Shown piece after piece: positions 35,670 to 48,506 of a stretch of DNA of 64,000 nt (the first letter of the stretch is position 1; each line of letters begins with the position of its first letter). This stretch comes from Gnetum montanum (lineage: Eukaryota > Streptophyta > Gnetopsida > Gnetales > Gnetaceae). The stretch is from positions 170,168-234,167 of the forward strand of contig MNCI01009279.1 in the NCBI GenBank assembly GCA_015680685.1, read 5' to 3'. The position numbers and the translations under genes were made by a program. The notes below the pieces were generated by a model. That model saw nothing but the letters and a program-made list of their open reading frames with translations, did not search any database and was not told where the DNA came from.

Positions 35670-36485
35670 TGATGAGTTGTCATAAATAGGCTACATCGAT
35701 GAGCATATGTTTCAACACTGATGTAGGTAAAGCATATAGAAATGCACGCACCAATTACATTTATGGCACCTTAGGTTCATAACATAGTGAATCTCTTACA
35801 ATTTTATTTTTCTAGAGTTGGAATATTCTCTCTCTAAGTGTCTATAGTGTGAATTAAAGAGATTATATGAATCTTTATTTGAATAGCATGTACTTGAGTA
35901 CATAGGTGTGAATGACAATAAAGATGAGATTTCTTATATTCATCACAACAGTTAGATTAGTTCAATCTTTCTTACATGCACTTTCCTTTCATGGTTTTAA
36001 TTAGTTAAAATACTTTGAACACATAAGTACGACTACTTTGAATATAACATATTATGCTTAGTAATATAAGTAGTGGCCATTTGGTATGCCTAGTGATCAC
36101 GACTTAGTAACCCAGTAGCATTCATACTAGTTCGAGATGTGTATGGTAGGTGGGAATGGCTACTTATGTTAGGATAGTTAGTTACTAAGGTAACTAAGTA
36201 GTTAGATAATTAATCATTAAACCTTTATTTATTTACCTAGTCCTTAGGATAAGAAAATATATATATAACACTTACAAAAATAAACATCATAAGCCTTAAT
36301 TCACATTTAACTATACATACTAGAAACACAAGTGTAAGTTAGGAAGACAATGATCATACAATCTCCTGACTCATTATCTAGGACTATGGGTGAACTTAGA
36401 AACTAAGTCTATAGAATTTGACCAAATCACTAGTGCACGCTTATGATTCATATGGTTGGGCATAGGGGATACCTACTGCTCATCA
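35670..36485 (+). mobile_element. 3' LTR of element F
   Basis: 816 bp, TGATGAGTTGTC to GCTCATCA, after a polypurine tract. The U3 has TCGATG-type repeats (GGCTACATCGATGAGC, ACTGATGTAGG) instead of GATATC dyads. It is the right border of the left-hand nest; CCTAA follows (36486-36490) and its partner is outside the window. Confidence 0.88.
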
Positions 36486-37473
36486 CCTAACAATATGAAA
36501 TAAGATTTGATTATGGAAAAGTGAATAGAAGAGCATAAAAATGACAAAAATGAAGAACTTAATATGTGGGAAAGGATTTTGAGTCTATTCCCCAAATGAT
36601 AACATGTTTAATTAGGTGAAAAAAAAGTGTTTTCCTTCTATGGAGGACCAAAACTATAAGTGTTGGTAAAAAACAATAAGGAAAATAATATTGATAATAA
36701 AAGATCAATTTATGAGCAATTTGGAGGTTTTAGTATTGAAACTGAACCTTTGAATGATGAATACATCATTAGGAAAGCTTTAAGTATGATCAAAAATTGA
36801 TTTGGAGACAAAATAAGGCTATTTTGACTAAGTGTTTGGCTAGTGATGTTAGAGGTGAAAAAATTCCAACTTTGAAACTAGTGACATTGATGCTAAAAAG
36901 TTCTAACTTTGGGATAGTGACGCAAGAGCTACCAAATTGATGCTGACACTAAATTGAGCTCGTGGACTACTCAAAGTTTTGGTGGGTGTGGAGCATGTAA
37001 GAGATGTTAGGAAGGTAGATGCTTATGTTCTTGGTCTCTAGAAACTAACTCTAAATTTGGGTTTTTGATCCTATATTTATAGGCTTAGGGTTTCCAAATT
37101 TGACCCTAGGGTTAAGTGGAGTTAACATAAATTTTTTTCTTTTTTGATAACTTTGACGTGACACTTGATGGTGTAGGTCACATGGGAGTTTTCTAGCATT
37201 GGCATCAATGTTAGAATCACCAAGGACATACAAATAATTTTGAAGATTTCACAAATTCCAAGCCTTCAAAACCCTCTTGGATGCCCGAATTACCACCAAA
37301 TTGTGCCATGATAATGGCTACAAGACACATGGAGTTGGGGAATGGTATCAAGTGTTGATCTTGATGACTTGGTAAGATGCCACACATTGAAAATGTTTTA
37401 GTTATAAGACTCAAGACTACCTCCAAACTTCCCAAAATTGACATTTGATGCCTTAGAAATGATAGTTGATTGA
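36486..37473. other. Unclassified sequence between element F and solo LTR L
   Basis: About 1 kb, AT-rich, without a gene I can support. An open stretch on the minus strand (37516-37217) reads GGNSGIQEGFEGLEFVKSSK but starts inside the adjoining LTR and has no family features. Confidence 0.4.
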
Positions 37474-37615
37474 TGATGAGCAATAGGTAGTTCCTATGCC
37501 CAACCATACAAATCACAAGTGTTCACACGTGATTTGATTGAATTTTATGGACTTATTTACCTAAGTGACACATATTCTTAAACAGTGAATTATGTAGTTA
37601 TAATTCATTGTCTTC
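37474..37615 (-). mobile_element. Solo LTR L, left part
   Basis: Begins TGATGAGCAATAGG (plus reading) and runs into TCTTC, where element J is inserted. The sequence continues after J at 49416. Together the parts give a normal LTR of about 800 bp. Confidence 0.8.
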
Positions 37616-38502
37616 TAATGAGTGGTGAGGTATCCCTACGCTCAACCATATGAATACAAGCATCCATGCATGATCCAGTTGAATTCCAAGAACTAAGTGC
37701 TTATGCGCTTTTGTGGAACAAGGACGAGTTAGTCAATCATTGTCTTCCCAAGCTTACTTGTATAGCATGATTGTATGGTTAAGTAAACTTGAGGTATATG
37801 ATTTTTATATATTTTTATGTTTTATGGCCTGGTGCTACAAAGGGAGGAGAGAGATAACTAAGTAACTAATTTAATTTAACTACTCAACTATGCTTTAACT
37901 AGTCCTAACACTAGCATTCGTTCTCACTTGTCATACACATCTTGAACCAGTACAACATTACTGGGATTACCAAACACTAATCGTTATTGGGTTACCAAGC
38001 GTTACACACATGCTCGAAGTAATCGTGCTGAGTGTGCTTACTTATGAGTGTTATAGGATGAGAGAGAGAACATTAATTAACTAAGGAAAGCATCAAATAA
38101 TTACAATTAAAATTAATTAATCTATTCTGGATGCTGGAAAATTTATCACAAAGTTTTTCTTTATTGCCATACACAAGCTGTGCTCAGGTACACAATGCTC
38201 AAATGAGAATCTGTTCACTTTATGACTCCTACTGTAGGCATGCAAAAATAATTCTAACTTTGAGAGGGAGAAAAGGCAAGAGTTTGGGTAAGGGGCTAAG
38301 ACCAATTAACAAACTACTCAACAAATCTACTCCCAAACCAAGTGCCCCCACCTCTTACTTATAGACAACAAGACAAGCCCTAATATCAGATGCCCGATAT
38401 TGCTTGGAAGGCCCAAAGATCGTGTACCCAATATCGTGGATGTGATATCATGTACCCAATATCACAAATGCGATATCATAGCACCGATATCGCAGCTTAT
38501 CA
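37616..38502 (-). mobile_element. 3' LTR of element J
   Basis: 887 bp, plus-strand ends TAATGA and TTATCA (one change each from TGATGA/TCATCA). The U3 carries at least five GATATC or CCGATAT words (38380-38495) upstream of a minus-strand TATA box near 38360. A minus-strand polypurine tract (TGTGGGGGTA) lies at 38503-38512. Confidence 0.88.
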
Positions 38503-38564
38503 TACCCCCACAATTGAATAAAAACTTGTCCTTGAGTTCCTTACAAAATATTGGGAAGGTATGG

Positions 38565-38885
38565 GATTATTGACTAAATGAGAACTGATAGTGATAGGGA
38601 ATAATAGACTCAAAGTGCTCAATGAACAGATCGAGAAACATATTACAACATTGGTGTTCATGCCCTTTGTAGTGAATATTGTACATAGATGACATCCAGA
38701 CCCTCATTTGACAGCTTGAAGAGAGAGAAAAGAAAATGAGATGCATTGTTAGCAACATCATGAGTGTGCCTTCCGTTGTTTATCCATAGCCACTCGACCA
38801 AACTTGTTCCCAGCATAAACACTCTAGCTCTAGTCCATCCCAAGTGCTTCCTTCTATCCTAGTCCATTGTTCGTGTAATCACCAT
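38565..38885 (-). pseudogene. Stub of extra ORF (element J)
   Basis: The start ATG at 38885 follows GTGTGTAG, matching the acceptor-like context of C and D. It reads MVITRTMD and then, after a stop, an open piece 38843-38658 with RVFMLGTSLVEWLW. About 0.3 kb remain before 3' UTR sequence, so most of the ORF is deleted. Its sequence differs from that of C and F beyond the first residues. Confidence 0.45.
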
Positions 38886-40690
38886 CTACACACACAACAC
38901 AGTCACGAATGAGCAAGGATAGGTAAGCCACAATGCAGTTGATACCTTGCCTTGATATAAAGTGCATTGGATGAGTTGCGGTTATGGCAGAAACTAGGTT
39001 AGAGGTTGATCACTAATAACTACCCAAGGTGTAGGGGTGATACAAGTAGTAGAATGAAAAAATTTGTGATAGGGCCCCCACGACTAAGAGCAAACCTTCA
39101 ATAGCAATAAGGTGGAAAAGTATAGGGAACAAGAAAAATGGAAAAAATAACAACGACGATGCTAATAAAATGGATGTCATGGATGGGGATGAAATGAGAA
39201 ATTTCTAATTGCAAGAAATGTTTAAGGAGAAGAATTTAACAATTGCACCATAAAGGAATGTTAGTGGATCCTCCCCAAAGCAGGCTCATGCCTTTTATGC
39301 CCTAACAAACCCCCAAACCAAAGAGTTCGTAGGTTCTAGGGATGACATATGGAAACAATGGTTAAAGACTTACCCATAAGAATTTACCAAGGAAAAACAA
39401 TGTATCAACAAAAATATAGACTAATCATAAAATTGGTAATGAGGTGGGAAATGGAAAGAAAGATGGAGAGTAGAAAATGGAATGGAATCCCAAGAGCAAG
39501 GTTGTGTAGAGTCCCTTGTGTATTTTATGGTTAAGGTGATTAAGTAGAACTCATTCCAAAGCTAGACTCAAACCAACCACATTTAGTGACCTCGCATCAA
39601 TACACTTGACCAATCCATCTTCTTCAAGCAACAAGAATGCTTCCCCAAAGAATCACCACCATTCCAAGAAGAGAAAGATAGAGAAGTAGGAAGTGAGAAA
39701 GGGCCTTAGCTAGAGGGAACCTTCAGACATGGGTAACATGTTTTTCCAATGCCATAACCAGTGCTTGTAGTCCATATTTCTTTCTATGTCTAAGGGTGTG
39801 CTTTGAATTCTCACCAATTTTTTTCACGTGAGAACCACACCATGCAAAGACTTATTTTTATTTACTCGGCTTCCTAATATTTGATCAATGGCATAATGGC
39901 GAAAACCCATGAAAAAAATCCAAGTACCTAAGAGAATAGCCAGCACACATGCATCGAATCCCCTTGAAGTCACACCCTTTTCAACCATTGAGTCCTTCCT
40001 TGGTTTGAAGAATACCAAGCCATCAATTCGTTAACAAGTTTATTTAGGAAAAGGGACAATACAGTTCCAAGTCAAGGGAGACCACAAAGTTGAATGGATG
40101 AATGGATGATGTGGACTCATTGTTTGTTTCATCAAAAGAACCATATCTTAGTATCAACATTGAAAATCAAAGGCAAAAACCAAACATTAGCAACCAACAT
40201 CATTATAATACAATCCACCATCATGAGCACTTATTGTAAGATGAATAAAAGTAAATGGAACAAAGAAATAGTAAAATTGTGAACGATGGTGTAAAAAAAA
40301 ATAAGTAAATTTGAAAAATATGCAAAAAAAAAAATACAAAATGAACTAAGGGCTTTGAATGGATAGCATTGGTGGTCGTCTCCCCCATGATTGAGGTGGT
40401 AGGAGGTAATCCAAAATAGGAAGCAAGGTTGTCCACCAACAAAGGTAGCATTGGTACTAGCTGTCCTAGGCTTATGAAAAGGTTTGGCTTATTGGACATT
40501 GACCAATACTTTCTTGTCCAGGCTCTCAAGTCTGTAAATCATCATGACCCTTGAAGGAAAAGTTGCATGAATGATATAAGGTCCTTCCCATAATGTTTGA
40601 AATTTAGTTTGTTATGGCACATGTGTAGGATTCTAGTAGAGAACCTTATCTCCTGGTTAATATTTAACTTTCCTAATCCTTAGGTCATGA
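38886..40690 (-). other. Conserved noncoding region after integrase (element J)
   Basis: Contains both family blocks (39250-39310 with GTGGATCCTCCCCAAAGCAGG, and 39690-39850 with GGGTAACATG and GCTTTGAATTC). The U3-like dyads and TATA box found upstream of the extra ORF in C and F are not visible here. Confidence 0.55.
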
Positions 40691-40699
40691 CATTGTTTA

Positions 40700-41610
40700 T
40701 TAAAAGCCTTGTGCAATTCATTAGATGACAAGATGACTAGTCAATTCTCATCTAGTAAGTTAAGGTTCATTAGCCATTCCTTTTGTGCTAAATCAAGGTA
40801 AAGGTTGAGATCACATGCCTTGGATAGTGTACGGAGTTTTTCTTGAATAGGAAGCATTGGAAGTTTACCATACACTAACTCATAGGGAGAGTAGCCTATA
40901 GGGAGTTTCCATGTGGAGCAGTATGCCCAAAGAGCATCGTTCAGTTTGGTGCTCCAATCTCTCCTATACTTGCTAATAGTTTTTATCAATATCTTTGTAA
41001 TCTCCCTATTAGTGACCTCAGCTTGATCATTTTCTTGAGGGTGGTATGGTGTAGTCAATTTGTGGTCAACCCTAAGCGTTGCATTAATTTTCAAAAATTT
41101 GCACCTTTGAAGTGTGTACCATTGTCTGAAATAAGTGCATGTGACACGCCAAACTTGTTTACAACTTGTTGTTGAACAAATCATGAAGCTATAGATGATG
41201 TACAATCCTTAATGGCAGCTACTTCTACCCATTTTGTGAAGTAGTCAATGGCAACAACGATGTAGGCTTTTCCATTGGACATTGGTGTAATAGGCCCCAT
41301 AAAACCAATTCCCCAAATATTGAAGGGTTCTAAAGGTTGAATCCATTGTTGCAGATCCTTCATTCTAGCAGTCATTCCCCCATCACGTTGACATCACTCA
41401 TAAGATTGGACGAAATGATGGGCGTCCTAGAACAATGTTGGCCAATAATATCCTGCAAGCAAGATTTTAATGGCTGTTCATCTCCCAACATAATGACCCC
41501 CACAAGGACCCTCATGAGCATCTTGAAGAACTCGTAATTGATCCACCTTGGGAATGCACCATTAGACCAAGCCATCGGGACATACTTTATAAAGTTTTCC
41601 ATTAATCTCC
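40700..41610 (-). pseudogene. Integrase domain of pol (element J), inactive
   Basis: Open pieces 41375-41181 and 41205-40741. They read PFNIWGIGFMGPITPMSN, VVAIDYFTKWVEVAA, VDHKLTTPYHPQENDQAEVT, YRRDWSTKLNDALWAYCSTW and SPYELVYGKLPMLP. The first catalytic aspartate is glycine (WGIGFMG); the glutamate of AEVTNRE is kept. A frameshift near 41100-41200 removes the region of the middle aspartate from the main frame. Confidence 0.85.
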
Positions 41611-42960
41611 ATCACAACCAAGATAAATGATCATCAACTACATTCTCGCTGCCTTTACAATCAATCATTGTAAGATTGAACTCTTGTAAGATTACGAGCC
41701 ATCATATGATGCAAGGACTCACCATTGGTTCATTCATTAGGAACCTTATCACACTATGATCTGTGTGCACAGATACCTTATAGCCCAAGACATAGTACCT
41801 AAATTTTTCTAGTGCAAACACTACAGCCATTAATTTTTCCTTTGTTATAGTGTAGTTAAGTTGTGCACTAGCAATACTCCTACTTGCACAATGGATGTAA
41901 TAAGGATGTTTTTGGTCGTCTAACTATGTAAGTGCAACTCCTAAAGCATAGTTGGACACATTTGTCATTATGTGGAATGGTCTAGACTAGTTAGGAGCTT
42001 GTAGAATGGGTGTTTCTACAACCTTCTATTTTAAACTTTGGAAAGCTAGTTTGCATTCCCTGGTCCATTCAAAAGGTACATCCTTTTTCGTTAGCTCAAC
42101 CAATGGTTTTTCAACCTTTGAAAAGTTCTCAATAAACCGTCTGTAGTAGCTAGTGTGTCCAAGGAATGACCAAATATATTTTACAGTTTCAGGTTACCGA
42201 GTGATTCCTTGGATGATTTTAATCTTTTTGGGGTCTACCTCTATCACTATTTGTGAAATCTTATGCCCTAACACGACACCTTCTTAGATCATTAAATGGT
42301 TTTTTTGCTAGTTGAGCCTTAAGTTGGTTTTTACACACTGTTTTAGTACTTGCTCTAATCGGTCCAAGGCTTGTTCAAAGTTCACTTCGTAAGTGGAGAA
42401 GTCATCCATGAAGACTTCCACACCATTTCCTATCTACTGCTGGAATATTCTTAGAACTAATCATTGAAATGTTTCAGGGGCATTGCACAAGCCAAATGGC
42501 ATTTTTTTGTATGAAAATGTTCCTCAAGGACTGGTGAACGTAGTCTTGGCTTGGTCTTCTGGGGCTATTTGAATTTGGTTGTACCCACTATACCCATCCA
42601 GAAAACTATAGTAGTGATGCTATACAATGGTATCTAAGACTTGGTTAACGAATGACAATGGAAAGTGGTCCTTGAATGTTGCCATATTTAGTAGTCTAAA
42701 ATCTATACACATCCTCCATTTACCTTCCTTCTTAGTCACAATAACTAAGGGACTAACTCATTCACTATCAGCAATGGGGTATATGAACCTAGCTTTTAGA
42801 AGCTATTTAATTTCTTCCTTAACCACTTGCTTAAGCTTTGGGTTAAGTCACCTCTGCAGTTGTCATCGAGGTTTCATGGGGGGATTGGTGTAAATTTTAT
42901 GTTGGCATATCCTAGGATCTATTCTGGTTAATTTGGGATATAACCAAGTGAAGGCTTTCG
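41611..42960 (-). pseudogene. Reverse transcriptase and RNase H (element J)
   Basis: Minus-strand reverse transcriptase with the catalytic box NGVEVFMDDFST intact (FMDD codons 42412-42401). Upstream landmarks around YSGYNQIQIA lie near 42580. RNase H follows with AQLNYTITKEKLMAV near 41850. Stops at former W and Q codons prevent translation. Confidence 0.82.
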
Positions 42961-43259
42961 ACCATTTTTTAATCACTTTCAGTAGTCTCTCTTTCTGTTG
43001 AGGAAAGAGCCTAGTGTTAATAATTATCAATTTTTAATTCTTGAGAAACATGTATTCCACACTGGTAGGCAATGGTTTTAACTCAAGGGGCTCCTGCTTA
43101 GACTTATCAGGGATTTCCAACTTCCCTAAGTTAATATTTTCAATGTCAAGACTTGGAAGTTGGCAATGGGCTTACTCTAATGTGTTTATGCTATCGATGT
43201 AAGTGCAAGTCAAACCCTCAGTTGGTTCCATGCATATAGTTGGAATTGCTCTCTTGATT

Positions 43260-43800
43260 AGCTGTTAACCACTAGATGCCTTCTTGTCTTATGGCTGCTG
43301 CATATAGACATCTTTGTATATTAGTCACTTGTGCACACTAATTACGCATAGGCAATGTTAAATGTTGTACAAACCATAACTTTTGCACACAATTACACCC
43401 CATGTCACTGTATGCGATGCATGGAACTTTCTTCTTCTCGATCTTTCCAAACGTATTTTTCTTTGATATTTCTAAGAAAAGATCACGGATTCCTAGGCAT
43501 GTGTCAATTTTGCTAAGCCATGCTCTTCCCATTATGATTGAGAAGTCCCCCTTACCATTGTTCACTTGAATCACTAGGAAGTCAATTGGATACGACCATC
43601 CACAAATAGTGGTGAAAATGTCCTCCACTAGTCCTAATGGGACAGTGATGGACTGGTTGGTCAACTCTAAATGAATGTTACTCTTTTTTAATGGAGACAA
43701 GTTCCAGGCTTTGTACATTTCTTAATAGATTAAGTTGACACCGAAACCTAAATACAAAAGAGCTTTGCAAGGTTCATTCGTAGCGATCTGTAAATATATA
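43260..43800 (-). pseudogene. Protease region of pol (element J), inactive
   Basis: Reads EPCKALLYLGFGVNL near 43770, with tyrosine in place of the catalytic aspartate. The open frame 43718-43338 contains WNLSPLKKSNIHLELTNQSI, SYPIDFLVIQVNNGKGDFSI, and IMGRAWLSKIDTCLGIRDL. The last is the flap-to-C-terminal block of Athila-type proteases. Confidence 0.78.
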
Positions 43801-45546
43801 AGAGGACTCCCAAGATTAGATAATTTCCTAGGAAGATGACTAGCTTTTATCTAATCGGTAACGACATGAGTTAACATGACCATATGCATTGAATGTGGCC
43901 TTTGGATTGAAGGGAGTTTTGAAGTTTCGATTGGTGATGAGGCATTTGAAGAATTAGCTGCTTGTGACTGTAAGGACTTGGTTGGACTGTTGGTTCTAAA
44001 TAAAGGTCTCTTCTTTATGCGATTATTTGGACTAACAATAGGGTGAGAATTAATAGCCCTTATAGCATTGTGTTGTTGTAGCTGGGCAGGGAGCTCACCC
44101 TGCATGGCTGAAGCAAGTGGTAATGGAGTTAAGGGTGGAAGAGATGTAGTCGGATGAGAAGGATGGTATGTTTATGAAACATCACCCCTAGGAGAAGGAG
44201 TCCTATAATACTCATGTGTTTGGTAGTGAGGTTGAGGGGTGATGTGACCAGTAGAGTCATGTAGAGAAATTGGCTGCTGCACGTAATATCCATGTTGAGG
44301 GGTAAGGATACTATTGCTGTGGTGGTGGCATTCCCCATGATTGTGGGTGCTGCCATTGTTGATATTGCCCAATTGGTTGTGGTGGAGTTCCACTTGGATA
44401 ATACGTTAAGGGTTGGTAGAATTGTCTTGGGTTACCTTGGGGATAAGGTAACCTTCAGGGTATTTGCCTTTTGTTCAATCGTGGGTTGAGTGCATACACC
44501 CCAGACTCCTACAAATGTGAGATTACAAGGCAACATCTCTTAGGATGGTCATATTGGCATATCTTGAATCCACTATCATTGTCTGTATCCAAATGCACAA
44601 CGTCTTTGATGATGGTAACTTTGCCCTTACCCTTGTTGTGTGCATATTCCGCTTCTCTCTTTTTTCTCTTTTCTCGTTCACTACCTTGCTCTCTAGACTC
44701 CTCTACTATTTTGAGAATGGTTTGAAATCTATTATCTAGGGAGTCCCACATTTGGTCTACCTTTGTCGATACTTCTAATGCCAACTTTTGAATAGGAAAT
44801 GTTTTCCTATTCACCATCTCTTCGAGTGGTGACTGTTCTTCATCCTTACAAAATCTTACTTCCTTCTTTTAAAGGGAAGGATCTCTGTTATATTCCTCTG
44901 CACTCTCTCTTATCCTTACCTCACCTTCCTCTTTAGCAACTTGCTCCAATAATCTTTGTACTTGATGGGTCCTAAGCTCATATAGCTTTCCTTGGGCATA
45001 TGTCCCAAGGATTCTTCGTGTTTCATGCCTAAGCCCATCTACGAGATGGCGTAGTTGATCCCTCTATGAATAACCATGGCTAGGAAAATGATGTAACAGT
45101 GCATAATATCAGCCCATGGTAGCATCCAGGGTTCATGCCCTCCTTGTTTCCATCCTTGGATTTGCTTTCATAAGTTGGACACTCGGGAGTACGTTTGGTA
45201 CTTATCGTTGAACAATTCTAACATGGTACTCCGCCTACAAATGGATTCCAGTTTTAAGGACTGGTACTAGCTCTTCGCTTCTTTGACTAGTGTTCGTGGG
45301 AAAAACTTTAGTTTTTACCATTCGTTTTCTATGTTTTGTAAGGAACATATATCATGGAATGCTTGTAGATGATTTTGAGGATCAGCGTTGTATCCCCCTT
45401 CAAATCGTGGGATGTTGTTCATGTCTAATCTCTTAATCCTACTATCTTTTTGGTGCCTTGTTGGGATTTTAACAGCCTTAGTTATGTCTAGCATACTTCG
45501 AGTAGCGAGTAGGGTTCATCGTGATCATCTCATCTGTGGTGTCTAT
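43801..45546 (-). pseudogene. Gag of element J, C-terminal and capsid part
   Basis: Downstream part of gag on the minus strand, after the foreign insertion. Capsid words and a YAQGKLYELRTHQVQ-like segment occur near 45000. The open piece 44817-44509 reads LALEVSTKVDQMWDSLDNRF, then KICQYDHPKRCC, where the first cysteine of the knuckle is lost. The H/N-rich tail (44393-44129) includes ELHHNQLGNINNGSTHNHGE. It is joined to the N-terminal half at 47614 by the duplicated bases GTGTCTAT. Confidence 0.7.
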
Positions 45547-47613
45547 AGCGACTAAAAACATCGATGGCTAGAACACCAAGAGGTTGTCGGGCATACAATT
45601 TAACCCCAGATTCATGCAAGGGACGTGCTAGGGAGAAATGAAAATGGAATGCCCTAAACGGTCTAGTCGATCAGATAGGGACTTAATAGGTGTAACTTAA
45701 CCTTTTGTAAACATTTTTTTAGAAGTAAAATATGCAAGTGAAGTGATGATCAACAAATGCAAGACAATAAAAGTAGTGCAAAACACAATGATAGTAGACA
45801 AAGAATAAAAGAGACTTGGGTGAGAAAATGCACCACCCCAAGATGGCATATCTAATCTTTATTTTGTTGAAAAGCGTATAATTGAATATGCAACATTGGA
45901 ATGGCACAGCTTACAACAGAGCAGTATGGTCATAGGTCCCTGAACTATAGCTAATAGCTTGCTACTCAAGATTCTTGTGCTTGCCAATCTGCTTGCCAAA
46001 GTGCCAAAATGCTAGACCCGTAGAAGGATGTTTGGAGTCAACCAGAATGTTCAAAGATAACCAGAATGCTAAAAAACGCCAACTATGCTCTTCAAAAGCC
46101 AACCCAAAAAGTCAAACTCTTGAACATTGTTCGCTGAGGTATTATAGGGCCAGGAGCAGGAGAAAAATGTGGTCTGGATGCCACATTTCCTGGGCCCCAC
46201 AAGATGCAAACATGGCTATGCTATGTAGGTGTGTGATGCTGGATGTGAACACTATTACGCTATGATCATACTGCTAAAACTGCATGTGCAAAAATCCAAA
46301 AATCATACCAACAATGAAAGCAAAATGGAGCCTATGCTCCAGGACTACGTCTTCCCTACTCTTGTGAGCAAGGTCAAGTGTAGGGACAATTTTGGGGATT
46401 GACCAGGGGTATGCAAAATGAAGCAAACTTGCTAATTTTGTCCACCAAAGAGATGTCAAGGTGAGAATGATCATTGCCAACAAGTTTTAGAGCTAACTGA
46501 AAATGTCTCGATGCCTCCATGTAAGTGTTACATTACTTACGCTGTCCATCGTGTTGGCGTAGCATAAGTAACTACACACTACGTTGTGCTACGCTACATA
46601 GCATAGCATAGTGTAGCCGCCAGTCTTGAAAGGAGTCTTACCTAGAAGCCAAGAGCATTTGTCTAAGGCTTGGTTAGGTAAGCAACTGCAACTTTGTCTT
46701 CTATGCTAAAAAGCCTTCTAACTTGCTAAGTTCATCCTTGGGGCATTCTGTTGTTTTGCATCCTCACTACACTATGCAGTGTAGCACAACATAGCAACCA
46801 ATGTGACATGCATCCTTATTTAATCTACAAAGTTTTATCGGGAAACTTTGCTTGAGGCATGAGGGCTAAGTGGGACAAGCAATTTTGGAGGCCGAAGCAT
46901 TGCCAAGTGCGATTCTCTTGCTAGAGTCACTTGGCAGAGGGACCTTTGCGTGTTCTATCCTTACTACATAGCACCCAGTGTTGGCTGAATCCTGACCCAT
47001 TTTCGAAAGCATTTTTGTCATAGGATGTTTGTCATGTCTTGGTGTGTTAGTAGAGTAGGGGTAAGTGTTGTTACTTCATCGAAGTTACCCGAGTAGTAGT
47101 GTTGTCGAAGTATATCCCCGCTACGCTGTGCTATGCTGCGTAGCGTAGCACAATGTAGCACTCAGATTGAGATTATGCTTGACAAAATTCACCACATTCT
47201 GTTGCACCATATCGCTCATGCTTTAGGGATGAAATAGGGAAAATGCTCTGGAAGACTGGCTTGTTATCAATTTGCATCTTGGACATCTGATTGGTCTCCT
47301 CAAGGTTTTCTATGCTACGCAGTGTAGCAGACTTCTCTGTTAGAAAAATTGCCAAACTATTTAGCTCATCCTAAATACTTTCGACAACTCCTAACATGGT
47401 CCCTGGATAGATTGTCAGCCAGGTCAATTGTTCAGTTGGGCAAGCTAGAGAGTCTAGCAGGCCTGTTAGCCCGAGCAATAGAAAACTTGCTGGACTATGC
47501 AGTCTACCCTCAATGCCTACATTGTCTGGATAGTCCATTGTGACATTGCACTTGTGGAAGTCTTTGCTCGAATTTCAAGACTTATCAAGGTCCTGAAATT
47601 TTATGGTGTTTCA
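45547..47613 (-). mobile_element. Hairpin-rich insertion in gag of J
   Basis: 2067 bp between direct repeats GTGTCTAT (45539-45546 and 47614-47621) in gag, so this is a foreign insertion. The minus-strand start TGAAACACCATAAAA matches the copy ending at 1129. Dyads lie at 46587-46608 (TGCTACGCTA..TAGCATAGCA), 46767-46784 (CTACACT..AGTGTAG), 47129-47150 (TGCTATGCT..AGCGTAGCA), 47313-47329 (TGCTAC..GTAGCA), 47454-47469 and 47493-47504, with a weak one near 46960. Most are about 180 bp apart. A minus-strand TATA-like CCTATAAT lies at 46147-46140. The start TG and the TATA box would fit an LTR, the 8-bp duplication rather a hAT-like element. No coding region is recognised. Confidence 0.55.
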
Positions 47614-48364
47614 GTGTCTATGATGCCTATGTTGTTCCCTACTTTCCCTTCTTCTGTGTTGTGATTCTCTAGAGTGCCATCATCCCCTTTCCTGACTAAC
47701 TCATCTATGACTCCTATATTACCTACCCTTATCCTCATGGTCTTTTTCTTTGTGACTACATCTAGATCCTGAAGGAGAGGGTGAAGGAGATGATGAAGGT
47801 GCAGAAGAAGGAGGACCGTCACCACGATGGTGCTTATTACCTTCTCTTCGATGGCCATGACCTCGATCGTGGTTACGTTCAAAATGTCCATCTTTGTCAA
47901 ACATCATTGTGTGGGCAACTACCTAAGGTAGGTTCACCACCCTCATTTTCACTTAGGACATGTGGGACATTCTACAATAACTTCCCCTTCATGGATTCAT
48001 AACATCTCTCATGTTGTAAATCCCTTTAATGTTGTGCCTCCATGGGTCGATACTCTCTTGAGTCATGATCATGCACAACGTACTCTACCTGTAAGTGCTG
48101 CATACCAATTAGTGTGAGATCACGAAGAAGCATGCTTAGAACAGAGCAATTGGAAGTTAACACTATGTTACCTTCTAAATCATGCCAACACAGCTATTCA
48201 TCTTGGTGGAGGATAAAGGTAACGTTTGGTATGTACTCATCAGGATGAACGTATACCACGTGAAACTATTAAGGGACTGGCAGATTATCATGTGTACTAT
48301 GCCTCTAATTGTTCCTTGTATCAGACCTAGGTGGTGAAACACTTTTGTACGAAGAAGGAGACAT
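47614..48364 (-). pseudogene. Gag of element J, N-terminal long-form module
   Basis: The ATG at 48364 gives MSPSSYKSVSPPRSDTRNN, then HVVYVHPDEYIPNVTFILHQ near 48240, and further on LRDLTLIGMQHLQVEYVVHD near 48110. The matching module in C (HPNEYVPDFTFILH) shows that this N-terminal extension belongs to the long-form family. A low-complexity linker follows (47907-47719). Stops are present. Confidence 0.65.
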
Positions 48365-48487
48365 GATTGTCTATTTAGTGTGCAATGTATTATATATTAT
48401 TGTTATTTTCCTTGTAACCAACCCTAATGGTTCATTCCAACAATGAGAAAGATTTCCTAAGTTCTAATTAGCGCACAATCAACAAAG

Positions 48488-48505
48488 TCCCCGGCAATGG
48501 TGCCA
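48488..48505 (-). other. Primer binding site of element J
   Basis: The minus strand reads TGGCACCATTGCCGGGGA, complementary to tRNA-Asp with two differences, one base after the LTR end. Confidence 0.8.
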
Positions 48506-48506
48506 A

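Noticed and set aside
37217-37516. 99-codon minus-strand ORF as a host gene
   Set aside because: It begins inside LTR L and has no recognisable domain or codon bias.
46587-47504. CRISPR-like array of spaced palindromes
   Set aside because: Plant nuclear context, units not identical, spacing about 180 bp and dyads of changing sequence; no cas genes.
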